NCBI GenBank assembly: GCA_913064935.1
Contig: CAJYBF010000007.1
Coordinates: 1-13,264, forward strand
DNA from: an uncultured Mollicutes bacterium
Lineage (GTDB): Bacteria; Bacillota_I; Bacilli_A; MAG-NZ
Direction: 5' to 3'
DNA length: 13,264 nt
The position numbers were made by a program, and so were the translations under genes. This document shows positions 1 through 6,778 of this stretch, one piece after another. Position 1 is the stretch's first letter; each line of letters opens with the position of its first letter. The notes under the pieces were generated by a model. The model did not search any database, was not told where the DNA came from, and was given only the letters and a program-made list of their open reading frames with translations.

Positions 1-90
1 AAAGAAATTGAAGATAGAAATATTACAGTATCTTCTGCATTAACATTAAGCGCTGAAGAAGTAGATGCAATTATCGCATCAGCTGAATAA
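1..90 (+). CDS. C-terminal end of probable BMP-family nucleoside-binding lipoprotein (partial)
   Basis: Only the last 29 codons are in the window, reading in frame from base 1 to TAA at 88-90 and ending ..VDAIIASAE. The stretch KEIEDRNITVSSA resembles the 'keI..GkI.Vps' tail common near the end of BMP/Med-family substrate-binding lipoproteins, but it is too short to prove the family alone. The main argument is context: a nucleoside-type double ABC ATPase and two matching permeases follow, and in the known importers of this class (BmpA-NupABC, NupNOPQ) the binding lipoprotein is the first gene. If right, the protein is anchored outside the membrane and delivers nucleosides to the permeases. 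The rest of the gene lies upstream. Confidence 0.55.
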   Translation, partial: KEIEDRNITVSSALTLSAEEVDAIIASAE

Positions 91-121
91 TATTCAATAA
101 TACAATAATACAATAATTTAG

Positions 122-150
122 AAGAAACAATTGTATAAATTGTTTCTTTT
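122..150 (+). terminator. Intercistronic hairpin, probable leaky terminator
   Basis: A perfect 11-bp stem (arms 122-132 and 138-148, core AGAAACAATT / AATTGTTTCT) with a 5-base loop is followed by a few T residues. It sits between the binding-protein gene and the ATPase gene, which has its own SD (AAGGAGG, 155-161). I infer partial termination or 3'-end protection, which would make the binding protein more abundant than the membrane parts. The stem is AT-rich, so the effect may be modest. Confidence 0.6.
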
Positions 151-165
151 AAATAAGGAGGATTT

Positions 166-1713
166 ATGGGAAAAGATATTCTAAAAATGGAAGATATTTA
201 CCTAATCTATCCAAATGGTATCGTAGCTAACCAAAATGTTAATTTTTCTCTTAAAAAAGGTGAGATTCATGCGCTTTTGGGTGAGAATGGAGCAGGTAAG
301 AGTTCACTAATGAAAGTTCTCTTTGGTCTAGAACAACCACAAGAAGGAAAAATCATTTTAAAGGGTGAGGAAGTTAAGATTACTAGCCCAAGTGTAGCTA
401 TTGAGCATAGTTTAGGAATGGTACATCAACATTTCAAGTTAGTACCATCATTTACTGTTGCTGAGAATATAGTATTAGGTGTAGAACCTAAGAAAAGAAT
501 TTTCATGGATATGGACAAAGCAAAAGAATTATCACTAAATATTGCTAAGGAAAATGATTTCCATATTGATGTAGAGGAAAGAATTGAGAATTTGCCAGTA
601 GGTATTAAGCAAAAAGTTGAAAAATTAAAGGCACTTTATAGAGGTGCGGAAATTTTCATTCTAGATGAACCGACAGCAGTATTGACTCCACAGGAAACTG
701 AAGAGTTATTCAACCAATTAACTTTACTAAAAGAAAAAAGACATACTATTTTATTCATTTCTCATAAATTAGATGAGATTAAAGCGATTTGTGATAGATG
801 TACAATATTAAGACACGGTAAAACAATGGGTACTTACGAAACAAAAGATATTACTAAGGAAGAAATTTCGCGTTTGATGGTTGGTAGAGATGTTGTTTTG
901 GAAATTGATAAAACTAAAGCAGAACCTAAAGAGCTTGTTCTTAATGTTAAAAACCTAAGAGTGAAAAACTACTTAAGTAAAGAAGTTGTTAAAAATATCT
1001 CTTTTGGTTTAAGAGCTGGAGAAATATTAGGGATAGCTGGTGTTGAAGGTAATGGACAAAGCGAAATAGTTGAAGTTATCACTGGACTTAATAAGACTTA
1101 TGGTGGCGATATTTTTATTAAAAATAAAGACATTAAAAAGTTTAGTATTAAGAACATTCGTGACCTTGACTTAGCGCATATTCCTGAGGATAGAATGACA
1201 TACGGTGTAGCAAGTGATATGGACATTAATAGCAACCTAATACCAAACATTGTTGACGATGAAAAATATAGTAAGCGTGGAATTATAAACAAGGGTGCAA
1301 TTCAAGAAATAACTGAACATATGATTGAGGATTTCTTGGTAAAATGTAATTCAGGAGCTCAAAAAGTTCAAATGCTTTCTGGAGGAAATATCCAAAAAGT
1401 TGTTGTAGCTAGAGAGATTTATAACAAACCTAAAATTATAATTGCTAACCAACCTACAAGAGGTATAGATGTAGGTGCTGCACAATTCATCAGAGAGAAG
1501 TTAGTTGAACTTCGCGATGGAGGAAGTGGGATATTATTGGTTTCTGCTGATTTAAATGAAGTCTTTGAGCTTTGCGATAGTATTATTGTAATGCACAGAG
1601 GTGAAATTGCTGCTTACTTCGATGATATATCAAAATTAACAGAAAATGAATTAGGTAAATATATGTTAGGAATTGAAAAACAAAAAGATGTTGGAGGTGT
1701 TGCTTATGAATAA
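166..1713 (+). CDS. Nucleoside ABC importer, double ATP-binding subunit
   Basis: This 515-residue cytoplasmic ATPase has two nucleotide-binding domains in one chain, as in NupA/NupO and RbsA. Domain 1 has Walker A GENGAGKSS (39-47), Q-loop Q88, a signature NLPVGIKQK (142-150), Walker B FILDEPT (164-170) and the switch His H200. Domain 2 begins near 258. Its P-loop is degenerate (GVEGNGQS, 292-299, Gln for the Walker Lys), with signature LSGGN (404-408) and ANQPTRGIDVGA (427-438), where Gln replaces the catalytic Glu. That pattern is normal for this family, so domain 1 probably does most of the hydrolysis. The start at 166 has SD AAGGAGG five bases upstream. It powers the two permeases that follow. 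Nucleosides are the best substrate guess because deoD and a nucleoside hydrolase lie in the same operon; sugar uptake is the alternative. Confidence 0.9.
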   Translation: MGKDILKMEDIYLIYPNGIVANQNVNFSLKKGEIHALLGENGAGKSSLMKVLFGLEQPQEGKIILKGEEVKITSPSVAIEHSLGMVHQHFKLVPSFTVAENIVLGVEPKKRIFMDMDKAKELSLNIAKENDFHIDVEERIENLPVGIKQKVEKLKALYRGAEIFILDEPTAVLTPQETEELFNQLTLLKEKRHTILFISHKLDEIKAICDRCTILRHGKTMGTYETKDITKEEISRLMVGRDVVLEIDKTKAEPKELVLNVKNLRVKNYLSKEVVKNISFGLRAGEILGIAGVEGNGQSEIVEVITGLNKTYGGDIFIKNKDIKKFSIKNIRDLDLAHIPEDRMTYGVASDMDINSNLIPNIVDDEKYSKRGIINKGAIQEITEHMIEDFLVKCNSGAQKVQMLSGGNIQKVVVAREIYNKPKIIIANQPTRGIDVGAAQFIREKLVELRDGGSGILLVSADLNEVFELCDSIIVMHRGEIAAYFDDISKLTENELGKYMLGIEKQKDVGGVAYE

Positions 1714-2779
1714 GAATGCAAAATTCGAAATTTTAAGGACATCGATGGCAATCTTTATAGCTATAGGTATTTCACTAGTATTAATTATATTAGTAAGTGA
1801 TGCACCGTTAGTAGCTTTAAGGGATTTATTCTTTGGCCCTTTAACTTCATTGAGAAGGTTCGGAAATGTTATAGAACTAACCATTCCTTTGATAATTACT
1901 GGATTAGCCGTTTCTTTAATATTTTCATCTGGTCAAATCAATTTATCTACTGAAGGAGCATTCTTCTTTGGTGGTATAGTTGCGATGATGGTAGCTTTGG
2001 CAATACCAATGCCAAGTTATATTCACTTCTTTGCAGCAATGATTTTAGCAGGTATTACAGGTGCTATCGTTGTTACAATTCCGGCTTATTTGAAAGAAAA
2101 AACAGGTTCAAGTGAGATTGTTTCATCACTGATGCTTAACTACATTTTGTTCTTTTTAGGGTCGTATATTCTTTATTACTACTTTAAGGATCCAGAGGCA
2201 GGAATAAATGCTTCTTATTTATTCCCTGATACATTTAGGCTATCAGTATTAGTACCAGGTACTAAAATTCATACTGGATTGTTCTTATCATTAATATCAG
2301 TATTTTTGGGATATATATTCTTATTTAAGACGTCTACTGGATATAAAATAAGAATGGTTGGAGCTAATAAAATGTTTTCTAAATACACAGGTATGAAAGT
2401 ATTTAAGATTACATTGCTATCACAAATTGTCGGTGGGTTTATTGCCGGTGTCGGTGGAGCAATTCAATTAGCAGGAATGTATAAAAGATTTAATTGGGTA
2501 GCCCTTCCTGGGTATGGATGGGATGGAATAATTGTTAGTACTTTAGCAAAAGGAAATCCACTTTATGTTCCTTTCGCTGCATTCTTTATTGCCTACATTA
2601 GAACGGGTGCTGCCATTATGTCAAGAGGAGAATCTGGAGTTCCACCGGAACTAAAAGCTATTACACAAGGTGTAATTATTATCTTAATTGTAGCTCAACA
2701 ATTCTTGGCTAAATACAAAAATAAAATGATTTACAAGGAATCAAAATTAGAGATTGAAAAAGCTGGAGGTGATCAATAA
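1706..2779 (+). CDS. Nucleoside ABC importer permease, first subunit
   Basis: This is an integral membrane protein of 357 residues with roughly nine hydrophobic segments, of the BPD_transp_2 (branched-chain/ribose/nucleoside) permease class. The conserved cytoplasmic-loop stretch SSGQINLSTEG (about 74-84) corresponds to the 'G..NIG.EG' motif of NupB/NupP-like proteins. An in-frame ATG at 1673 exists, but I chose 1706 because GGAGGT (1693-1698) lies seven bases before it. The start overlaps the end of the ATPase gene by eight bases (stop 1711-1713), indicating coupled translation. It pairs with the next gene to form the membrane channel. A late stretch, LAGMYKRFNWVALPGYGWDG (about 240-259), also fits family members. 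The product is longer than its partner, as usual for the first permease. Confidence 0.87.
   Translation: MNKNAKFEILRTSMAIFIAIGISLVLIILVSDAPLVALRDLFFGPLTSLRRFGNVIELTIPLIITGLAVSLIFSSGQINLSTEGAFFFGGIVAMMVALAIPMPSYIHFFAAMILAGITGAIVVTIPAYLKEKTGSSEIVSSLMLNYILFFLGSYILYYYFKDPEAGINASYLFPDTFRLSVLVPGTKIHTGLFLSLISVFLGYIFLFKTSTGYKIRMVGANKMFSKYTGMKVFKITLLSQIVGGFIAGVGGAIQLAGMYKRFNWVALPGYGWDGIIVSTLAKGNPLYVPFAAFFIAYIRTGAAIMSRGESGVPPELKAITQGVIIILIVAQQFLAKYKNKMIYKESKLEIEKAGGDQ
2765..2774 (+). promoter_or_regulatory. Unusually long Shine-Dalgarno sequence for the second permease
   Basis: GGAGGTGATC lies inside the last codons of the first permease gene. It matches ten consecutive bases of the usual complement of the 16S rRNA 3' tail (AAGGAGGTGATC). 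It decides the start region of the next gene: ATG at 2779 is nine bases from the GGAGG core and ATG at 2782 is twelve, so 2779 is favoured. The long pairing should give firm translational coupling across the TAATG junction. Confidence 0.75.
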
Positions 2780-3741
2780 TGATGGAAATATTAAATCATA
2801 TATTGACTCCGGAATTTGGTTATTCTGTAATTAGAGTTAGTACTCCGATTGTTTTTGGAACAATGGGAGCAATGATTTCATCAAGAGCCGGTGTATTCAA
2901 CATAGCTATTGAAGGTATTATGTTACTTTCAGCTTTGCTTGGAGTTCTATTTAGCGCAGTAATGCCAGTTTGGATAGCACTATTTCTTACATTAGTAGTT
3001 GCTGGGTTTGTTGGGTTCTTATTAGGTTTTCTTTCTATTAAACTTAAGTCTGACATTTTCTTAACAGGGATAGCATTCAATATGATTGCTGTCGGTGGAA
3101 CCATATTCTTACTGTACTTGGCTTCTGGCCAAAAAGGTGTATCAACAAGTATTAATTCTAAAGTTCTTCCAAGAGTTGAAATACCTCTGCTAGACAAGAT
3201 ACCTTGGATTGGAGAACCACTTGCTGGTATATTATCTAATCATAATATCTTGACTTATTTGAGTATAGTAGCAGTAATTGTACTTTACTATTTGGTTTAT
3301 AAGACAGCTTTAGGTCTAAGAATTAGATCTGTTGGTGAAAATCCAGATGCGGCTGAGAGCGTTGGGATAAATGTTCGTAAAACTCAGTACATTGCTTTAA
3401 TAATTAGTGGTGTATTATGTGGTTTCGGTGGAGCATTTATGTCTATGGGATATTTATCTTGGTTCAGTAACAACATGGTTGCAGGACGAGGATTTATCGC
3501 AATGGCTGCAAATGGAATGGGTGGAGCGACACCTGTTGGAGGATTTTTAGTTGCATTGTTCTTTGGATTTGCAGATGCGATGACAAACTCACTACAGTTA
3601 GTAACAAGTATCAAAATACCAGTTCAACTCATTCAAATGTTACCTTATTTGGCAACGGTGATTGGTTTAGTACTGTATAACATCAATAAAAGAAGAAAAG
3701 CTATGAGAATTAAATTAATGCTAGAAGATAAAAATAAATAG
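2779..3741 (+). CDS. Nucleoside ABC importer permease, second subunit
   Basis: This membrane protein of 320 residues has about eight to ten hydrophobic segments, of the same permease superfamily as its upstream neighbour and resembling NupC/NupQ. The loop motif RAGVFNIAIEGIMLL (about 36-50) is the family's 'G.fNIg.EG' signature, and AANGMGGATPVGGFLVALFFG (from about 243) matches a conserved C-terminal membrane region. It starts one base inside the previous stop codon (TAATG). A second ATG immediately follows (2782), so the first residue is uncertain by one. It ends in a basic tail (NKRRKAMRIKLMLEDKNK), as expected for a cytoplasmic end. It works as a heterodimer with the first permease. The transport module ends here and a hairpin separates it from the catabolic genes. 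Confidence 0.87.
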   Translation: MMEILNHILTPEFGYSVIRVSTPIVFGTMGAMISSRAGVFNIAIEGIMLLSALLGVLFSAVMPVWIALFLTLVVAGFVGFLLGFLSIKLKSDIFLTGIAFNMIAVGGTIFLLYLASGQKGVSTSINSKVLPRVEIPLLDKIPWIGEPLAGILSNHNILTYLSIVAVIVLYYLVYKTALGLRIRSVGENPDAAESVGINVRKTQYIALIISGVLCGFGGAFMSMGYLSWFSNNMVAGRGFIAMAANGMGGATPVGGFLVALFFGFADAMTNSLQLVTSIKIPVQLIQMLPYLATVIGLVLYNINKRRKAMRIKLMLEDKNK

Positions 3742-3751
3742 AGATTATAAA

Positions 3752-3785
3752 AATGTGCTAACAAATTAATTTTTGTTAGCACATT
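3752..3785 (+). promoter_or_regulatory. Strong hairpin in front of deoD
   Basis: This is a perfect 14-bp inverted repeat (AATGTGCTAACAAA, loop TTAATT, TTTGTTAGCACATT). It fills the gap between the second permease and deoD and ends four bases before the deoD SD (AGGAGG, 3789-3794). No T-run follows it on the + strand, so it is not a classical terminator for the operon. Read on the minus strand it would be followed by five T residues and could stop antisense transcription. Other options are an RNA-processing or stabilising structure, or a repressor site. The structure is certain; the function is not. Confidence 0.6.
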
Positions 3786-3801
3786 AATAGGAGGAACAAT
3801 T

Positions 3802-4506
3802 ATGTCTACTGCTCACAATGAAGCTCAAAAAGGCGATATCGCTAAGGTAGTATTAATGCCTGGTGATCCACTAAGAGCTGAATATATAGCTAACACATAC
3901 TTAAAAGAAGTAAAAAGATTCAACAGTGTAAGAGGAATGCTAGGATTTACTGGGACTTATAACGGTAAGAAAATTTCTGTAATGGGTTCAGGAATGGGTA
4001 TGCCAAGCATGGGGATTTACTCTTATGAACTTTATAAATTTTATGATGTAGAGACAATAATTAGATTAGGGTCTTGTGGAGCAATGAAAAAAAAATTAGA
4101 TTTATATACTGTAATTTTGACTAAGGACTCATATACAGATTCAACATTTGCAGAAATGATGAATGGATATGAAGGTAAAATTACAGAACCAACTAAAGAA
4201 TTAAATGATAAAATAAAAATAGTTGCTAAGGATTTAGGAATTGACATAGTAGAAGGTAGAACAGCATCAGGAGATGTATTCTATAGAGAAAGTTTTGAAG
4301 GTTTAGTTGAAAAACTTCTTAAACATGACGTTATTGCTGGTGAAATGGAAGCAAGTGCATTATTCCATAATGCAAAAGTGTTAGGAAAAAAAGCTGCTTG
4401 TATTTTAACAGTTTCAGATAATGCAATAACAAGAGAAGAGACTACTGCTAAAGAAAGACAAAATGCATTTACACAAATGATGAGAATCGCTTTAGAAGTA
4501 GCTTAA
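3802..4506 (+). CDS. deoD: Purine nucleoside phosphorylase, DeoD type
   Basis: This cytoplasmic enzyme splits purine (deoxy)ribonucleosides with phosphate to the free base and (deoxy)ribose 1-phosphate; DeoD-type enzymes are usually hexamers. At 234 residues it has the family's usual length. Visible motifs are H5 near the N-terminus (nucleoside contact from the neighbouring subunit), GDPLRAEYIA (21-30, phosphate-loop Gly and Arg), R44 in SVRGMLGFTG, GSGMGMPSMGIY (62-73), IIRLGSCGA (86-94), the ribose-binding EME (181-183) and the catalytic Asp D206 in TVSDN. All expected active-site residues appear present. The start has AGGAGG seven bases upstream. It follows the nucleoside importer by 60 bases, so it probably acts on the imported nucleosides. 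The gene ends with TAA followed at once by an in-frame TAG. Confidence 0.95.
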   Translation: MSTAHNEAQKGDIAKVVLMPGDPLRAEYIANTYLKEVKRFNSVRGMLGFTGTYNGKKISVMGSGMGMPSMGIYSYELYKFYDVETIIRLGSCGAMKKKLDLYTVILTKDSYTDSTFAEMMNGYEGKITEPTKELNDKIKIVAKDLGIDIVEGRTASGDVFYRESFEGLVEKLLKHDVIAGEMEASALFHNAKVLGKKAACILTVSDNAITREETTAKERQNAFTQMMRIALEVA

Positions 4507-4518
4507 TAGAAGAGGCAT

Positions 4519-5496
4519 ATTAAGAATAAAAGGAAAATTATTATTGATACCGATCCGGGAATAGATGATGTGTTTGCGATAACTGCAGCAATCAAATATG
4601 AAGGATTTGAGATTTTAGGTATCACTACAGTAGCAGGAAATAAAGAAATAGATATAGTTACTAAAAACGCGCTTAGATTTATGGAATATATGAATTCGGA
4701 TATTCCTGTTTATGAAGGAGCACGCGAGCCTTTAGTAAAAGTCTTCAGCGACGCTGGAACTGTACATGGTCCAACTGGATTTGGACATATTGAGTTAGAA
4801 GACAAAGGATCAAAGATTCAAGACCAATTTGCGGTTGATTACATTATCGAAACTGTTAAGAATAACGATGATATTGAAATCATTGCATTAGGACCACTTA
4901 CAAATATTGCATTAGCAATACAAAAAGATCCTGAAACTATGAAAAGAGTTAAAGCTATTTGGTCTATGGGTGGCGGAGTTTATAGAGGTAACATAACTCC
5001 AGTAGCTGAATTTAATTACTGGGTAGACCCAGAAGCAGTTAAGATAGTTTTTGATTATGGTATATATATTGATCTCCATATGGTTGGAATTGAACCATGT
5101 AGGGATTCATTTATAAATGCAAGCGAGTTATTATTTATGAAATTCGCTGGTGGAGAACTAGGAAAAACTCTTTATGATATGATTGATTACTATGTCGAAA
5201 GATATTACACATTTAACGGCACTATTGGAGCAGTGATTTATGACTTATTAACAGTGATTTATGCCATAGACCCTTCTGTATGTGAAACTACATTTTGTAA
5301 TGTAGAAGTGAGTCTTGATGGACCGACCGCTGGTATGACAGTTGTAGATATTACAAATAGACATGGTAAAGAGAAGAATGCTTACATCGCTATGAATACT
5401 GATGCAATAAAATATAAACAATTATTTTTTGACATTGTATTTCCTGAAGCGAAGGAAGCATACATTAACTTTAAGAGACTAAATGAAGTTCTTTAG
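4519..5496 (+). CDS. Nucleoside hydrolase, start codon apparently lost (possible pseudogene)
   Basis: This inosine/uridine-preferring nucleoside hydrolase family protein would cleave N-ribosides to base plus ribose. It is about 324 residues, the usual length. Family motifs are the Ca2+-site IIIDTDPGIDD (codons at 4537-4569), ALGPLTNIALAI (4885-4920) and AEFNYWVDPEA (5005-5037). No ATG, GTG or TTG precedes the DTDPGIDD motif in this frame after the stop at 4507. The next usual start (GTG 4570) would remove the metal site. AAG at 4522 stands where ATG is expected, six bases after AAGAGG (4510-4515), so one T-to-A change or read error would explain it. I place the 5' end at ATT 4519, the nearest possible non-standard start. 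At 5239-5241 TAT (Tyr) replaces the family's usual catalytic His before Asp. The frame is otherwise open and overlaps the next gene by 14 bases. Confidence 0.8.
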   Translation: MKNKRKIIIDTDPGIDDVFAITAAIKYEGFEILGITTVAGNKEIDIVTKNALRFMEYMNSDIPVYEGAREPLVKVFSDAGTVHGPTGFGHIELEDKGSKIQDQFAVDYIIETVKNNDDIEIIALGPLTNIALAIQKDPETMKRVKAIWSMGGGVYRGNITPVAEFNYWVDPEAVKIVFDYGIYIDLHMVGIEPCRDSFINASELLFMKFAGGELGKTLYDMIDYYVERYYTFNGTIGAVIYDLLTVIYAIDPSVCETTFCNVEVSLDGPTAGMTVVDITNRHGKEKNAYIAMNTDAIKYKQLFFDIVFPEAKEAYINFKRLNEVL

Positions 5497-6643
5497 AAGT
5501 AATGTCTATTTACTAACAGTATTATTTCTATTATATGCGCTTGTTATTTTAGAAGTAGTGGCTATTCCATCAATAGCTACCACAGTAGTAAAAGAAATGG
5601 GAATTGATCCAAGTAAAATAACAATGATAAGTAGTGGATTCAATCTCGGAGGATTACTTGCACCATTCTTTGGCTACTACGGAGATAAAATCGGTAAGAA
5701 AAAATCAATGATATTTGGTATTATCTTATTTATAATTGGTACTTTTTTAACTTCAAACGTTGATAACTTTACACAGTATATATTTGCTAGAGCCATCACT
5801 GGTTTAGGTTACTTTGCATTTATAAGTTTGTTATTTGCATATATTGCTGATTTCATTCCTTATGATAAACGAGGAAGAATATCGGGAATGTTAAAAGTAG
5901 TTTTTGCCTTGGTTGTTTTAGCAGCACCAATGTACTCAGCATTTGTAGTAAGTAAATTTAGTTTTCTTTATATTTATAGATTCATCTCTATAGCTGGGGC
6001 AATTCTTTTACTGTTTTTATTCACTTTGCCTGAAAGTAAGTCACAAGAAGCTGAGAAGATGAACTTAAAGACATTTAAAAACTTACTATTCAATAAGGAT
6101 AGTTTGAAATTTATAATTGTTATGTTTCTAATAACTATTCCAGGTATGATGTTCTTTTCATACGTTCCTTTCCACTTGGACTCACTAGGGCTAGATCAAT
6201 TTGAAATATCTACTACCTTTACAACAATTGGAATTGGAACTTTAGGAGCAGGATTAATAGTTATTTTCCTAAGTGATAAAATTGGTAAAATGAGACTACT
6301 TAGAATTTCATTCTTTGTATCAATATTTGGGATGTTATTCTTAACATCTGGTAATGTTATTGTATTAGTAGGTTTTGCAATTTTCTTCTTGCTAGGTTTT
6401 GATACAATTCATGGATTGTATTTCACAGTTGTAGGAGAGATATTTGTGAATCAGCGAGCTACGTTTATTTCTCTTTTAGGAATGACAATGGCTTTATCGC
6501 AATTTATACTTTCATTAACAGCACCTATTATTAATAGATTGGGTGGTTATAGTTTAAATATAATGGTCGCAATAGGAGCTCTTTGTATAGCTGCTTACAT
6601 CTTTTATGGCCTTTATCACAAGTTTAAGGATCAACTTAATTAA
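5483..6643 (+). CDS. Major facilitator superfamily transporter
   Basis: This 386-residue membrane protein has about 12 hydrophobic segments, the normal MFS length. Motif A lies between segments 2 and 3 as GYYGDKIGKKK (64-74), with its weaker repeat FLSDKIGKMRLL in the second half (about 259-270). The N-terminus is short and there is no signal peptide. The ATG lies inside the last codons of the nucleoside hydrolase gene (14-base overlap) with only a weak purine-rich site (around 5472-5477), so translation is probably coupled to that gene. The substrate cannot be read from the sequence. Its place as the last gene of the nucleoside operon suggests a nucleobase, nucleoside or sugar. Whether it imports or exports is unknown; drug efflux is the usual default label for such proteins. 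Confidence 0.85.
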   Translation: MKFFRSNVYLLTVLFLLYALVILEVVAIPSIATTVVKEMGIDPSKITMISSGFNLGGLLAPFFGYYGDKIGKKKSMIFGIILFIIGTFLTSNVDNFTQYIFARAITGLGYFAFISLLFAYIADFIPYDKRGRISGMLKVVFALVVLAAPMYSAFVVSKFSFLYIYRFISIAGAILLLFLFTLPESKSQEAEKMNLKTFKNLLFNKDSLKFIIVMFLITIPGMMFFSYVPFHLDSLGLDQFEISTTFTTIGIGTLGAGLIVIFLSDKIGKMRLLRISFFVSIFGMLFLTSGNVIVLVGFAIFFLLGFDTIHGLYFTVVGEIFVNQRATFISLLGMTMALSQFILSLTAPIINRLGGYSLNIMVAIGALCIAAYIFYGLYHKFKDQLN

Positions 6644-6647
6644 TCAA

Positions 6648-6679
6648 TTTAAAAGGAGTTTTAATTAACTCCTTTTAAA
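6648..6679 (+). terminator. Terminator at the end of the nucleoside operon
   Basis: A perfect 13-bp inverted repeat (TTTAAAAGGAGTT, loop TTAATT, AACTCCTTTTAAA) begins five bases after the MFS stop codon. The T-run lies within the 3' arm rather than after it, so it may work as a shorter stem followed by TTTT. It marks the boundary with the next unit, whose promoter begins nine bases later. Confidence 0.7.
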
Positions 6680-6687
6680 ATACCATA

Positions 6688-6696
6688 TGATATAAT
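6688..6696 (+). promoter_or_regulatory. Extended -10 promoter for the chromate-transporter pair
   Basis: TGATATAAT is a perfect TGn extended -10 element. No TTGACA-like -35 is seen 16-18 bases upstream, where the preceding terminator arm lies. The expected start near 6703 leaves a leader of about 75 bases before the ATG at 6779. The leader has only weak pairing (AGATAA 6704-6709 with TTATCT 6731-6736), and I recognise no riboswitch in it. Confidence 0.65.
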
Positions 6697-6778
6697 TGTT
6701 ATTAGATAATGGACAAAAAAATGAAATCACTTATCTGAATTGTGAATAAAGACTACTATGTCTATATAAGAGGTAATT

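Noticed and set aside
1673..1705. ATG 1673 as start of the first permease
   Set aside because: It overlaps the ATPase gene by 41 bases and lacks an SD; GGAGGT sits correctly before ATG 1706.
2820..3197. Long antisense reading frame opposite the second permease
   Set aside because: It is a shadow of the permease codons, with no SD, no promoter and no recognisable domain; the + strand gene is clear.
3384..3614. Antisense reading frame opposite the second permease, C-terminal part
   Set aside because: It has a composition typical of a reversed membrane protein (Pro/Asn/Ala-rich) and no start signals.
3752..3785. CIRCE (HrcA) operator, because of TTAGCAC and GTGCTAA
   Set aside because: The half-sites face the wrong way relative to TTAGCACTC-N9-GAGTGCTAA, the arms diverge after GCAC, and no heat-shock gene follows.
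4570..4572. GTG as start of the nucleoside hydrolase
   Set aside because: It would delete the DTDPGIDD metal-binding motif encoded just upstream in the same frame, and no ribosome site precedes it.
6709..6738. Nine-codon leader peptide before the CHR pair
   Set aside because: It has no SD, starts only a few bases from the expected transcription start and its codons show no regulatory bias.
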